This document shows, one piece after another, positions 1 through 5,737 of a stretch of 7,488 bases of DNA. The stretch covers positions 1-7,488 of the forward strand of contig CAZNTU010000261.1 of NCBI GenBank assembly GCA_964575975.1, given 5' to 3'. Position 1 is the first letter of the stretch. Every line of letters starts with the position of its first letter. A model generated the notes under the pieces. It was not told where the DNA came from. It did not search any database and saw only the letters and a list, made by a program, of their open reading frames with translations. Source of the stretch: G963674505 sp964575975. GTDB taxonomy: Bacteria; Desulfobacterota; Desulfobacteria; Desulfobacterales; SKZT01. The translations under genes and the position numbers were made by a program.

Positions 1-1
1 C

Positions 2-961
2 AAGCCGCCGGCTTTCTTTTTGCGAAACGGCCACGTACAAACCATGTTTCCGCGCTTTTTCGCATTAATACCGCGCGTGGAATACGCGCGCGAGCGCATC
101 GACACGCCCGACGGAGATTTCCTCGACCTGGACGCTTCCCTAAACGGCGGAAGAAAGGCGGTCCTGATCCTGCACGGCCTGGAGGGCAGCTCCCTCCGCC
201 ATTACATTAAAGGCATGGCGCACGCCTTCAACAACAGGGGGTGGGACGCTTTCGCCATGAACTACCGGGGGTGCGGAGGCGAACCCAACAGGAAGCTCGT
301 GTTCTATCACCAGGGGGCGACCGGGGATCTTCATGCGGTGCTGCGCCATATCACGGCCAAATACGACTACGAGGAGCTGGCGCTGGTGGGATTCAGCCTG
401 GGGGGCAACCTGATTCTCAAGTATCTCGGGGACGGACGATTTCCCGTTTCGGAAAAGATCAAGGCGGCGGCGGCCGTTTCGGTTCCTTGCGACCTGAAAT
501 CCTGCGCCGCCAAACTCGCCGAGCCCGAGAATGCGCTGTACATGAGATATTTTCTCAAGTCCCTCCGAAAAAAGATCCGGCAGAAAATGCGCCTGTTTCC
601 GGGAATGATCGACGACAACGGATTCGAAAAGATAAGGACGTTCATGGAGTTCGACGACCGGTACACGGCCCCGATCCACGGTTTCGCGGATGCGGCGGAC
701 TATTACGCCAAGTGCGGATGCGGCAGGTACTTGCGCGGAATTCGAAGAAAAGCGTTGCTGATCAACGCGTTGGACGACCCTTTTCTCACCGAGGCTTGCT
801 TTCCGTACGAAGCGGCCGAAAAAAGCGATTTTTTCCATCTGGAAACTCCCAAATACGGCGGGCACGTGGGATTCGTCATGTTTAGAAACAACGGCGAGTA
901 CTGGCACGAAACCCGCGTGGCAGCCTTTGTCTGCGGCCAAGCCTCGTCCTCCGAATCTTGA
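2..961 (+). CDS. YheT-family alpha/beta hydrolase, 5' end cut off by the window
   Basis: A predicted soluble serine hydrolase of the YheT/AbhD family; its physiological substrate is unknown. The reading frame is open to the left edge. The residues before the TTG at 20 (KPPAFF) continue into LRNGHVQTMFP, which matches the family's conserved N-terminus, so the true start lies upstream and only a few residues are missing. Numbering from codon 20: the oxyanion-side motif LHGLEGS is at 51-57, the nucleophile elbow GFSLGG at 124-129 puts the catalytic Ser at 126, the acid is in ALDDPF (Asp252/253), and the catalytic His is 282 in KYGGHVGF. All triad elements are present and the C-terminus is intact, so the enzyme looks functional. 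No hairpin terminator is visible after the TGA. A promoter begins 23 bp further on, so the next gene is probably transcribed separately. Confidence 0.9.
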   Translation, partial: KPPAFFLRNGHVQTMFPRFFALIPRVEYARERIDTPDGDFLDLDASLNGGRKAVLILHGLEGSSLRHYIKGMAHAFNNRGWDAFAMNYRGCGGEPNRKLVFYHQGATGDLHAVLRHITAKYDYEELALVGFSLGGNLILKYLGDGRFPVSEKIKAAAAVSVPCDLKSCAAKLAEPENALYMRYFLKSLRKKIRQKMRLFPGMIDDNGFEKIRTFMEFDDRYTAPIHGFADAADYYAKCGCGRYLRGIRRKALLINALDDPFLTEACFPYEAAEKSDFFHLETPKYGGHVGFVMFRNNGEYWHETRVAAFVCGQASSSES

Positions 962-984
962 TCCCATCTTTGCCGCCCTCCCCT

Positions 985-1012
985 TTGACATCGACCTGCT
1001 TTGTGGTACAAG
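985..1012 (+). promoter_or_regulatory. Sigma70-type promoter with extended -10
   Basis: The -35 hexamer TTGACA (985-990) is a perfect match. It is followed by a 16-bp spacer and TACAAG (1007-1012), which is preceded by TG-G, an extended -10. Transcription would start near 1019 and leave a leader of roughly 105 nt before the GTG at 1125. It sits just after the YheT-family gene and is well placed to drive the B12-like gene and the DUF2156 gene. This is read by eye from consensus and not tested. Confidence 0.65.
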
Positions 1013-1124
1013 TCATATCGTATTTGCACTTTCGGGTTGTATTCTCTTTCTCCGAAATTAGATTTCGTAAAAATTCGCCGGGACGATCGAGAAGATCAAG
1101 AAGATCGAAAGGAAAAAGGAACGC

Positions 1125-1661
1125 GTGGAGGACAAGGCGGGAAAGCTCAGGGAAAGATTGGCGGCCCTTCTGGCCGAGTGGAAAACCAAAGGGGTTCCCT
1201 CGAGAGAGGGATTGAAAGAGGCGGCCGAACGGACAATCCAGTGGAGAAAGGAAAACGGCATCGCGGGACTTTGGCCGAACCCTCCGCTCTTCGTCACCGC
1301 CACCATCGACGACGGTTGGGGCCACGGCCTTCAGCTCATCGAGTCATGGGCCGACGCGCTGGGGCTCGAAGTTCGTCCCTTGGGGCTAATGAAAAAGCCC
1401 GGGGACATCGTTCGAAAATGCCGAGAGTCCAATCCGGATTTCCTGGGGATGACCATACTTCAATTCGACTCCGAAGACGATGTCGCCGAAATCGCGGCCA
1501 ATCTTCCGCCGAAAACGCGCATGATCGCCGGTGGTCCGCTTTTCGCCGTCGATCCCGACCTTGCCGAACGGGCGGGAATTCACGCCGTGGCCAAAAACGC
1601 CGCAGCTTTCGTCGCGTATATGCTGGATTTCGAGCTGGACTCGCCGGCGGCGGTCCGGTAA
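1125..1661 (+). CDS. Cobalamin-binding-domain-like protein lacking the cobalt-ligating His
   Basis: A 178-residue protein. An N-terminal helical part (1-48, charged and coiled-coil-like) precedes a B12-binding Rossmann-like domain (about 54-168). The usual B12 landmarks can be traced in order: DGWGHG at 63-68 in the place of D-x-H-x-x-G, the TIL of GMTILQ (110-112) in the place of S-x-L, and AGGP (135-138) in the place of the GG loop. The residue that would ligate cobalt is Trp65 instead of His, so base-off/His-on B12 binding is unlikely. It may bind cobalamin differently, bind another nucleotide-like ligand, or act structurally. There is no radical-SAM or methyltransferase domain. The GTG start is chosen for its purine-rich AAGGA just upstream; spacing is tight at 4 nt. 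The frame stays open to the left as far as 1071. It lies 36 bp before the DUF2156 gene and is probably co-transcribed with it. Fold assignment is moderately sure; function is unknown. Confidence 0.72.
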   Translation: MEDKAGKLRERLAALLAEWKTKGVPSREGLKEAAERTIQWRKENGIAGLWPNPPLFVTATIDDGWGHGLQLIESWADALGLEVRPLGLMKKPGDIVRKCRESNPDFLGMTILQFDSEDDVAEIAANLPPKTRMIAGGPLFAVDPDLAERAGIHAVAKNAAAFVAYMLDFELDSPAAVR

Positions 1662-1697
1662 ATCAATCCATTCTAAAAAAACAAGGGAGTTTGTTTC

Positions 1698-2594
1698 ATG
1701 TCCTTGCATTTCGAACTGATCGACATAGAACGCCAGGAAAAATACCTGGAAAGGTTGGCGGCATGTCCGGCCAAGACCTCGGACTACAGTTTCGTCAATC
1801 TGTGGGGCTGGGTGGAGGAGTACGGCCTAAAGTGGGCCTGGACCGACGAGCTTGTCTGGATCAGGCAGGAGAAGCCGAAAAACGCGTATTGGCCCCCCGT
1901 GGGAAACTGGGGGAAAATCGGGGACTGGAACCTGCCGTTGGAGGATCTTGGCGAAGAAAAGCCCCGCTTTGTAAGGATCCCCGAATTTCTGTCGGACATT
2001 TGGAAAGATCGTATGGAGGAGCGCATCTCGGTCCGGGAGGACCGGGGACAGTGGGATTATCTCTACGACGCCGAAGATCTAGCGGAGCTGAAGGGAAACC
2101 GCTTCCATAAAAAGAAGAACCTTCTGAACCAGTTCCTGAAAAAATACGACTACCGGTATATTTGCTTCGGAAAGGAGATGATCGACCAGGTGCTGAGCAT
2201 GCAGTGGGCTTGGTGCCAATGGCGGGACTGCGATCTGGACGACGCCTTGGCGGCGGAAAACCGCGTGATCGAAAAGGTGTTCAACGCCTGGGACAAAATA
2301 AAAAACATTTGCGGAGGCGCCCTTGTGGTGGACGAAAAAGTCGTGGCCTACACCCTTGCCGAACGCTTGGCCGAAGACACCCTGCTGATCCATTTCGAAA
2401 AGGGAAACCCTTCCTTCCAGGGGACTTATCAGGCGATCAACCAGATGTTCGTCGCGCGGGCGCTCGAGGACTCATCCCGAAAGATCAAAACGGTGAACCG
2501 CATGCAGGACCTCGGGGACGAAGGGCTCAGGAAAGCGAAGCTCTCCTACAATCCGGTCGATTTCATACGCAAGTCCGAAGTGGAATTCCTGTAG
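1698..2594 (+). CDS. DUF2156 / LPG_synthase_C (GNAT-fold) family protein
   Basis: A 298-residue, tryptophan-rich soluble protein resembling the stand-alone DUF2156 family. This fold is shared with the C-terminal catalytic domain of phosphatidylglycerol lysyltransferase (MprF) and consists of two tandem GNAT-like units. Family signatures visible: YSFVNLWGW at 30-38, a stretch with LYDAEDLAELKG at 122-133 followed by the basic NRFHKKKN at 134-141, HFEKGNPSFQGTYQAIN at 232-248, and NRMQDLGDEGLRKAKLSYNP at 267-286, the most diagnostic segment. There is no MprF-like membrane flippase domain, so a lipid substrate cannot be assumed; an aminoacyl- or acyl-transfer role is only an inference. The ATG start has a good GGGAG ribosome site (1685-1689) at 8-nt spacing. 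It follows the B12-like gene by 36 bp and ends 9 bp from the convergent HD gene. Confidence 0.85.
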   Translation: MSLHFELIDIERQEKYLERLAACPAKTSDYSFVNLWGWVEEYGLKWAWTDELVWIRQEKPKNAYWPPVGNWGKIGDWNLPLEDLGEEKPRFVRIPEFLSDIWKDRMEERISVREDRGQWDYLYDAEDLAELKGNRFHKKKNLLNQFLKKYDYRYICFGKEMIDQVLSMQWAWCQWRDCDLDDALAAENRVIEKVFNAWDKIKNICGGALVVDEKVVAYTLAERLAEDTLLIHFEKGNPSFQGTYQAINQMFVARALEDSSRKIKTVNRMQDLGDEGLRKAKLSYNPVDFIRKSEVEFL

Positions 2595-2603
2595 GATCCG
2601 CCG

Positions 2604-3770
2604 TCATTGTTCATCCGGGGCGATCTTTTCCGAGCTTATTCCTTTGACGTAGAAGTCGGGGTTGTTCATGAAGCTGAAAAAGACGACGCCGAACGCCACG
2701 GATGACTCCAGCATGAGCGGTTTGTTTCTGTAGAGCAGATCGAGTCTCCGCTTTCTCGTCTCGGAGGAGGGGATCGCGAAATAGGTGGTGAACAGGCCGT
2801 CCAGAAGACGATCTCCCCTCGGTTCGGTTACAAGGTCGGTTCTTCCCTCGTAACAATATTCCATGGCGTCTATAACGAGCGAGCGCTGCGTTGATACGTC
2901 CTTCACATGGTAGGCGGCTATTTTCAGAAATATCCGTTGCGCCTCCAAAAGGCTCGCTCTCGCGACCGCGTCGAACAGAATCCGTGCCCCTTCGTGATTC
3001 CCGCAGGATTTCCTCCTGCGAATCAAGGACAGGAGCACCGCGTTTTTGAAAAGCTGGTACAGCCGTCTGGCCGCGTTGATGGTGGAGGGCGCCTGGCGGG
3101 CGTAGTTCTGCGGGTATCCCTTGAAAGAATTTACGAAAAGAAGCTGGAATATCTCCTGGAAAAAGTTGACGCCCTCGAGGGGGTCGTAGGCGCCGAGTCT
3201 CATGTCGAGCGTGTTGTCGAGCCGGTCCGCCAGCTTGACCGTCGCGACTTGCGGATAGATTTGCGCACCGTCGAGCAGACGGCCGACATATTGATTGTAG
3301 GTTTCCTCCTTGAGCCGGGTCAGATAGAAAAGCCGTCCGGTCAGTTCCTTTTCGGCCCTCTGGGGAAGTCGTTCCAGCAGGGAATGAAGCAGCTGTTCCA
3401 TTTCCTGCCATTCCTGGACGGTGAAATCCGTCGGACGAATGTCCTCCAGAATATCGTGGAACAGTTGCGTCAACAAATCCAAAAGGTCGATTTTCCCCAT
3501 GGCGACGGACAGGAGCGCGGCGGAGCGCATGGGGTGGATGACAGCCACCGGGCCCAGCCGCCTGCGCTTTTCCCTGTATGCCTTTAGAAGATACTTCAAG
3601 GCCTCCATGGCGAGCGCCTTGTGTTCGCGGTCGGTTTTCTCGTCCGAGTCCAAGGATTTGCCGTCGAGCAAGAACGACAGAATATTGTACCTGTTCAGCG
3701 AGGCGGCGCTCAGATTGTAGTTCAGCGTCGATGAAAGCCTCAAGAATTCGTTAAGGTCGTGCAAGGGCAT
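2604..3770 (-). CDS. RelA/SpoT-type HD phosphohydrolase, no synthetase domain
   Basis: A 388-residue soluble protein. An HD domain at about residues 50-195 has the landmarks of the (p)ppGpp-hydrolase half of RelA/SpoT enzymes: a basic RRR stretch at 69-71, IHPMRSA with His79, LFHDILED with His105, Asp106, Glu109 and Asp110, and VKLADRLDN with Asp182 and Asn186. The Mn2+-binding and hydrolytic positions known from that family therefore all seem to be present. The synthetase, TGS and ACT domains are absent. Residues about 200-388 form a mostly helical region I do not recognise. By inference it could be a small-alarmone-hydrolase-like enzyme or another HD nucleotide phosphohydrolase. An in-frame TAA lies one codon before the ATG, so the protein cannot begin further upstream. 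The ribosome site is weak (GGGA, 8-nt spacing) but the promoter at 3824-3853 is excellent. The gene is monocistronic and converges on the DUF2156 gene. Confidence 0.82.
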   Translation of the reverse strand: MPLHDLNEFLRLSSTLNYNLSAASLNRYNILSFLLDGKSLDSDEKTDREHKALAMEALKYLLKAYREKRRRLGPVAVIHPMRSAALLSVAMGKIDLLDLLTQLFHDILEDIRPTDFTVQEWQEMEQLLHSLLERLPQRAEKELTGRLFYLTRLKEETYNQYVGRLLDGAQIYPQVATVKLADRLDNTLDMRLGAYDPLEGVNFFQEIFQLLFVNSFKGYPQNYARQAPSTINAARRLYQLFKNAVLLSLIRRRKSCGNHEGARILFDAVARASLLEAQRIFLKIAAYHVKDVSTQRSLVIDAMEYCYEGRTDLVTEPRGDRLLDGLFTTYFAIPSSETRKRRLDLLYRNKPLMLESSVAFGVVFFSFMNNPDFYVKGISSEKIAPDEQ

Positions 3771-3796
3771 TTTTTATTTCCCGGGTTTGAAAGGCG

Positions 3797-3824
3797 TTGG
3801 CGTTTTCCTCGATAAGAGTATAGA
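3797..3824 (+). promoter_or_regulatory. Weak candidate promoter for the coiled-coil/ASCH gene pair
   Basis: TTGGCG (3797-3802) and TATAGA (3819-3824) are 16 bp apart, each matching four of six consensus positions. It is the best plus-strand candidate before the gene at 3881. It overlaps the start region of the minus-strand promoter, so the two would compete for polymerase. This is only a consensus reading. Confidence 0.3.
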
Positions 3825-3853
3825 TTATAGGAACGGGAAACGACGGATGTCAA
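3824..3853 (-). promoter_or_regulatory. Consensus sigma70 promoter for the HD phosphohydrolase gene
   Basis: On the minus strand TTGACA (complement of 3848-3853) and TATAAT (complement of 3824-3829) are both perfect matches, separated by 18 bp. Transcription should start near 3817, giving a leader of about 47 nt before the ATG at 3770. A second -10-like TATACT lies a few bases further downstream. The promoter suggests strong or housekeeping expression of the HD protein. It overlaps a weaker candidate for the divergent plus-strand genes. Confidence 0.8.
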
Positions 3854-3880
3854 TCGGGAAAGAAAGGACATTGGAAAGCC

Positions 3881-4090
3881 ATGAGTTTGCAATTGATAGC
3901 CAGGGACCTCTATCGCGTCTTGAAGGAGGTCGAAAAATTGGAAAAAGAGCTGGAAAACGCGCCCCAGGCGCGCAGAGAAGTCTTGGAGAACAGTCTTAGG
4001 AAAGTCAGGGCCGAGGAAAGAACGCTTAGGAACATGATCGAGGCGAAAAAGGAGCCGAAGCCCGGATCTCCCAAGCGTACCGTGCGATAG
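3881..4090 (+). CDS. Small coiled-coil conserved protein
   Basis: A 69-residue protein of unknown function. Residues 1-56 read as one long amphipathic helix (MSLQLIARDLYRVLKEVEKL, continuing through heptad-like Leu/Val positions rich in Glu, Lys and Arg). A short basic, proline-containing tail (KKEPKPGSPKRTVR) follows. It has no signal peptide, membrane segment or cysteines, so it is probably cytoplasmic and oligomeric. I recall similar short proteins in deltaproteobacterial genomes, but cannot name a family. The ATG at 3881 is preceded by GGAAA very close by and AAGGA (3864-3868) at a long 12-nt spacing, so translation initiation is not clear-cut. An overlapping frame begins at 3787 but lacks protein-like character. 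The ASCH gene lies 74 bp downstream on the same strand. Confidence 0.7.
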   Translation: MSLQLIARDLYRVLKEVEKLEKELENAPQARREVLENSLRKVRAEERTLRNMIEAKKEPKPGSPKRTVR

Positions 4091-4105
4091 CCGCGATTCC
4101 TACGT

Positions 4106-4123
4106 CATCCGAGACATCCGAGA
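4106..4123 (+). repeat. Perfect 9-bp tandem duplication
   Basis: The unit CATCCGAGA occurs twice back to back (4106-4114 and 4115-4123) in the gap between the coiled-coil gene and the ASCH gene. It is too short to be called an operator without comparison; chance or replication slippage is just as likely. Confidence 0.6.
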
Positions 4124-4164
4124 ATGTGATTTTCGAACCAAAAATTCGCGAGAGGAAATTCCGT

Positions 4165-4569
4165 ATGAAAGGCCTCATAATCCGGTCGCCGTGGATCGAA
4201 AAGATTTTGAAAGGCGAGAAATCCTGGGAGCTTAGAGGAACAAACACCAAAATTCGGGGCATGATCGCGTTGATAGCCGGTGGGTCGAAAACGGTCGCGG
4301 GGGTCTGCGAATTGTCGGACGTCAAAGGTCCGCTTTCGACCGAGGAGTTGATCGGATCGGCAAAATTCCACCGGTTGGACGACAGGTCGCTGGAAGGTTC
4401 CCCGCCCTACCCGAAAACTTACGCGTGGGTTTTAAAGGACCCGGTCTCGTTTGCGAAACCGTTGCCTTACAGTCACCCTCGGGGAGCGGTGATATGGGTG
4501 AACCTGTCGTCCGATCTTTCGGCCAAGATCCTCGAACTGCTTGAAAAAGAGGAAAACTCGCGAGCCTGA
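4165..4569 (+). CDS. ASCH-domain protein
   Basis: A 134-residue soluble protein consisting almost entirely of an ASCH domain, a PUA-like beta-barrel fold linked to RNA binding; one characterised member, E. coli YqfB, is an N4-acetylcytidine amidohydrolase. The start MKGLIIRSPWIEKIL and the signature G-E-K-S-W-E-L-R (17-24, the family's GxKxxExR) are clear. A hydrophobic strand IRGMIALIAGG (30-40), CELSDVKGPLS (48-58), KTYAWVL (84-90) and the closing HPRGAVIWVNL (104-114) follow. Which reaction or ligand it uses cannot be read from the sequence. The ATG at 4165 is preferred over an in-frame GTG at 4126: GAGGA (4152-4156) sits 8 nt before it and the family N-terminus begins there. It is probably co-transcribed with the coiled-coil gene. 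Confidence 0.85.
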   Translation: MKGLIIRSPWIEKILKGEKSWELRGTNTKIRGMIALIAGGSKTVAGVCELSDVKGPLSTEELIGSAKFHRLDDRSLEGSPPYPKTYAWVLKDPVSFAKPLPYSHPRGAVIWVNLSSDLSAKILELLEKEENSRA

Positions 4570-4687
4570 AGATCGGGGAAGGCGGAGCGACGAAAATGAC
4601 GGAATATCGACGCGGAACAAAATCGGAATCAAATTTCAAAAACCGGGAAATCGACATTTTCATCGCCCCGCCCAAGTAGTCTTCTCC

Positions 4688-4750
4688 GCCAGGCGGGCTG
4701 TTCCGGAACTCGAAACGATAGTGGGGCCTGGCTCGGCGTTTTCCTTTTAT
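4688..4750 (+). terminator. Possible terminator after the ASCH gene
   Basis: GCCAGGC (4688-4694) can pair with GCCTGGC (4726-4732) in a 7-bp stem. The 31-nt loop contains the 10-bp palindrome GTTCCGGAAC (4700-4709). After a short gap comes the T-rich GTTTTCCTTTTAT (4738-4750). The long loop and the offset T-tract make this an imperfect intrinsic terminator. The T-tract also contains the stop codon of the convergent lipoprotein gene. The rest of 4570-4687 holds nothing I can name. Confidence 0.35.
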
Positions 4751-5370
4751 CCCACCCGGAAAGTGGTTTCGCCGGTATCGCGAACCCCGTTGGTTTCGAC
4801 AGTGGTCCTGACCGTGTAGACGCCTTCCTCCGCGCCGGCCGGAAGTTGCAACGGCACAGTGGACGTATAGGTTCCGCCGCTCCTTTGCACCGTCACTTCG
4901 GGGGACCCCACCACTTGTCCGTTATGCAATATCTGTCGGACTTCCCGCACCTCGACGGATTGCTCGGCCGGAGGCGGAACGACCGCGTAGGTGGTTTGCA
5001 GTTGCACTGTCCCGCCGGGACTCACCGTGTCGGGGGAGGTGGAAACAGCCCGTACGTTCACCACGGTTCCCTGTTCGGGACGATAATCGATGGCCTGGGC
5101 GGTCTCGTCGCGGTCCTGTTGCTTGTCGTAGGCATAATGGCCAACGGCGCCGCCGACCAATGCGCCTAAAAGGCCTCCCACCACCGTGGCGCCCGCGCTG
5201 TCTCCGAACACCGCCCCGGCCGCCGCGCCCGTTGCGGCCCCGACACCGGCGCCTACCGTGGCCCCCGGGCGATCTTCATAAGTTTCCTGAATGGTTTCGC
5301 ATCCCGCGAAGGCGATGGCGACCCACAAGACGGTTGCAAGCAAAAACGTTTTTCTCTTTCTGATTTGCAT
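4747..5370 (-). CDS. Glycine-zipper lipoprotein with beta-rich C-terminal domain
   Basis: A 207-residue predicted outer-membrane lipoprotein. The N-terminus is a type II signal peptide: basic MQIRKRK, a hydrophobic core at 8-22, then the lipobox FAGC with the lipidated Cys24. The next residue is Glu rather than Asp, so inner-membrane retention is not expected. Residues about 36-78 form a glycine zipper dense in GxxxG spacing (GAGVGAATGAAAG, VVGGLLGALVGGAVG), as in the 17-kDa surface antigen / YmgG-like families, able to pack in a membrane. A charged linker (YDKQQDRDE) leads to about 105 residues of alternating hydrophobic pattern (TVSPGGTVQLQTTYAV, then GTYTSTVPLQLP, VYTVRTTVE), which I read as an Ig-like beta sandwich. 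The start is supported by an AGGAGGAA site (5377-5384) at 6-nt spacing. The role, perhaps envelope structure, is inferred. Confidence 0.85.
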   Translation of the reverse strand: MQIRKRKTFLLATVLWVAIAFAGCETIQETYEDRPGATVGAGVGAATGAAAGAVFGDSAGATVVGGLLGALVGGAVGHYAYDKQQDRDETAQAIDYRPEQGTVVNVRAVSTSPDTVSPGGTVQLQTTYAVVPPPAEQSVEVREVRQILHNGQVVGSPEVTVQRSGGTYTSTVPLQLPAGAEEGVYTVRTTVETNGVRDTGETTFRVG

Positions 5371-5737
5371 AGCTTGTTCCTCCTGACATTTTTAACGTTT
5401 TCAATTAAAGGCTACTACGGTTCCATTTTGGAAAATATAGCCGCCGAAGAGTGCGATTACAGAGAGCAAAGGCGGTATTGTCGGTTTGCAAGGAGGATAT
5501 TTTCACCGTTTTTAGCGGGTATGCTCGAACAAAACAGGATATGTTTCCAAAAGAACCATGCGCCTTGACATTTTGTCTTCTCTATTTTATTGAACGCCCG
5601 CATTAGTCTGAATCCCGACGGCGTATTTCCGGGATACGGTCGTGATGGAAGGAATGTTCCGGTTCTCCATTTGACGTGTTTCGATCAAGGATCGCCATTT
5701 CGCTTTGGATAGAATTTTCGAGAATAGCAATGCAACC
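5371..5737. other. Gene-free divergent intergenic region
   Basis: This 367-bp stretch separates the divergent lipoprotein and YdjM-like genes and should hold both promoters. Toward the lipoprotein, minus-strand -10-like hexamers TATATT (complement of 5434-5439) and TTTAAT (complement of 5404-5409) occur without a good -35. Toward the YdjM-like gene there is a perfect TTGACA at 5565-5570 with only a poor -10 (TATTGA, 5588-5593). At 5491-5496 there is a textbook AGGAGG with no start codon or open frame behind it. ATCCCG and CGGGAT near 5610-5637 can form a small hairpin. Short frames here have no protein-like composition. Confidence 0.5.

Noticed and set aside
140..991. 283-codon frame on the minus strand opposite the YheT-like gene
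   Set aside because: It is antisense to a gene with intact catalytic motifs. Its protein is rich in Arg, Gly and Val without recognisable motifs, and it has no ribosome site.
1001..2110. 369-codon plus-strand frame across the B12-like and DUF2156 genes
   Set aside because: It spans two well-supported genes in another frame. Its translation is extremely Arg/Gly-rich and of low complexity, typical of an out-of-frame shadow.
2611..3411. 266-codon minus-strand frame inside the HD hydrolase gene
   Set aside because: It lies in an alternate frame of a gene with clear HD motifs. Its composition is Arg/Pro/Gly-biased and no domain is recognised.
4126..4164. GTG start giving a 13-residue N-terminal extension of the ASCH protein
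   Set aside because: There is no ribosome site before the GTG. The ATG at 4165 has GAGGA at 8 nt and the conserved family start.
5521..5568. Possible 15-codon peptide (ATG near 5520) in the divergent spacer
   Set aside because: The AGGAGG upstream is too far away and no composition or context supports translation.
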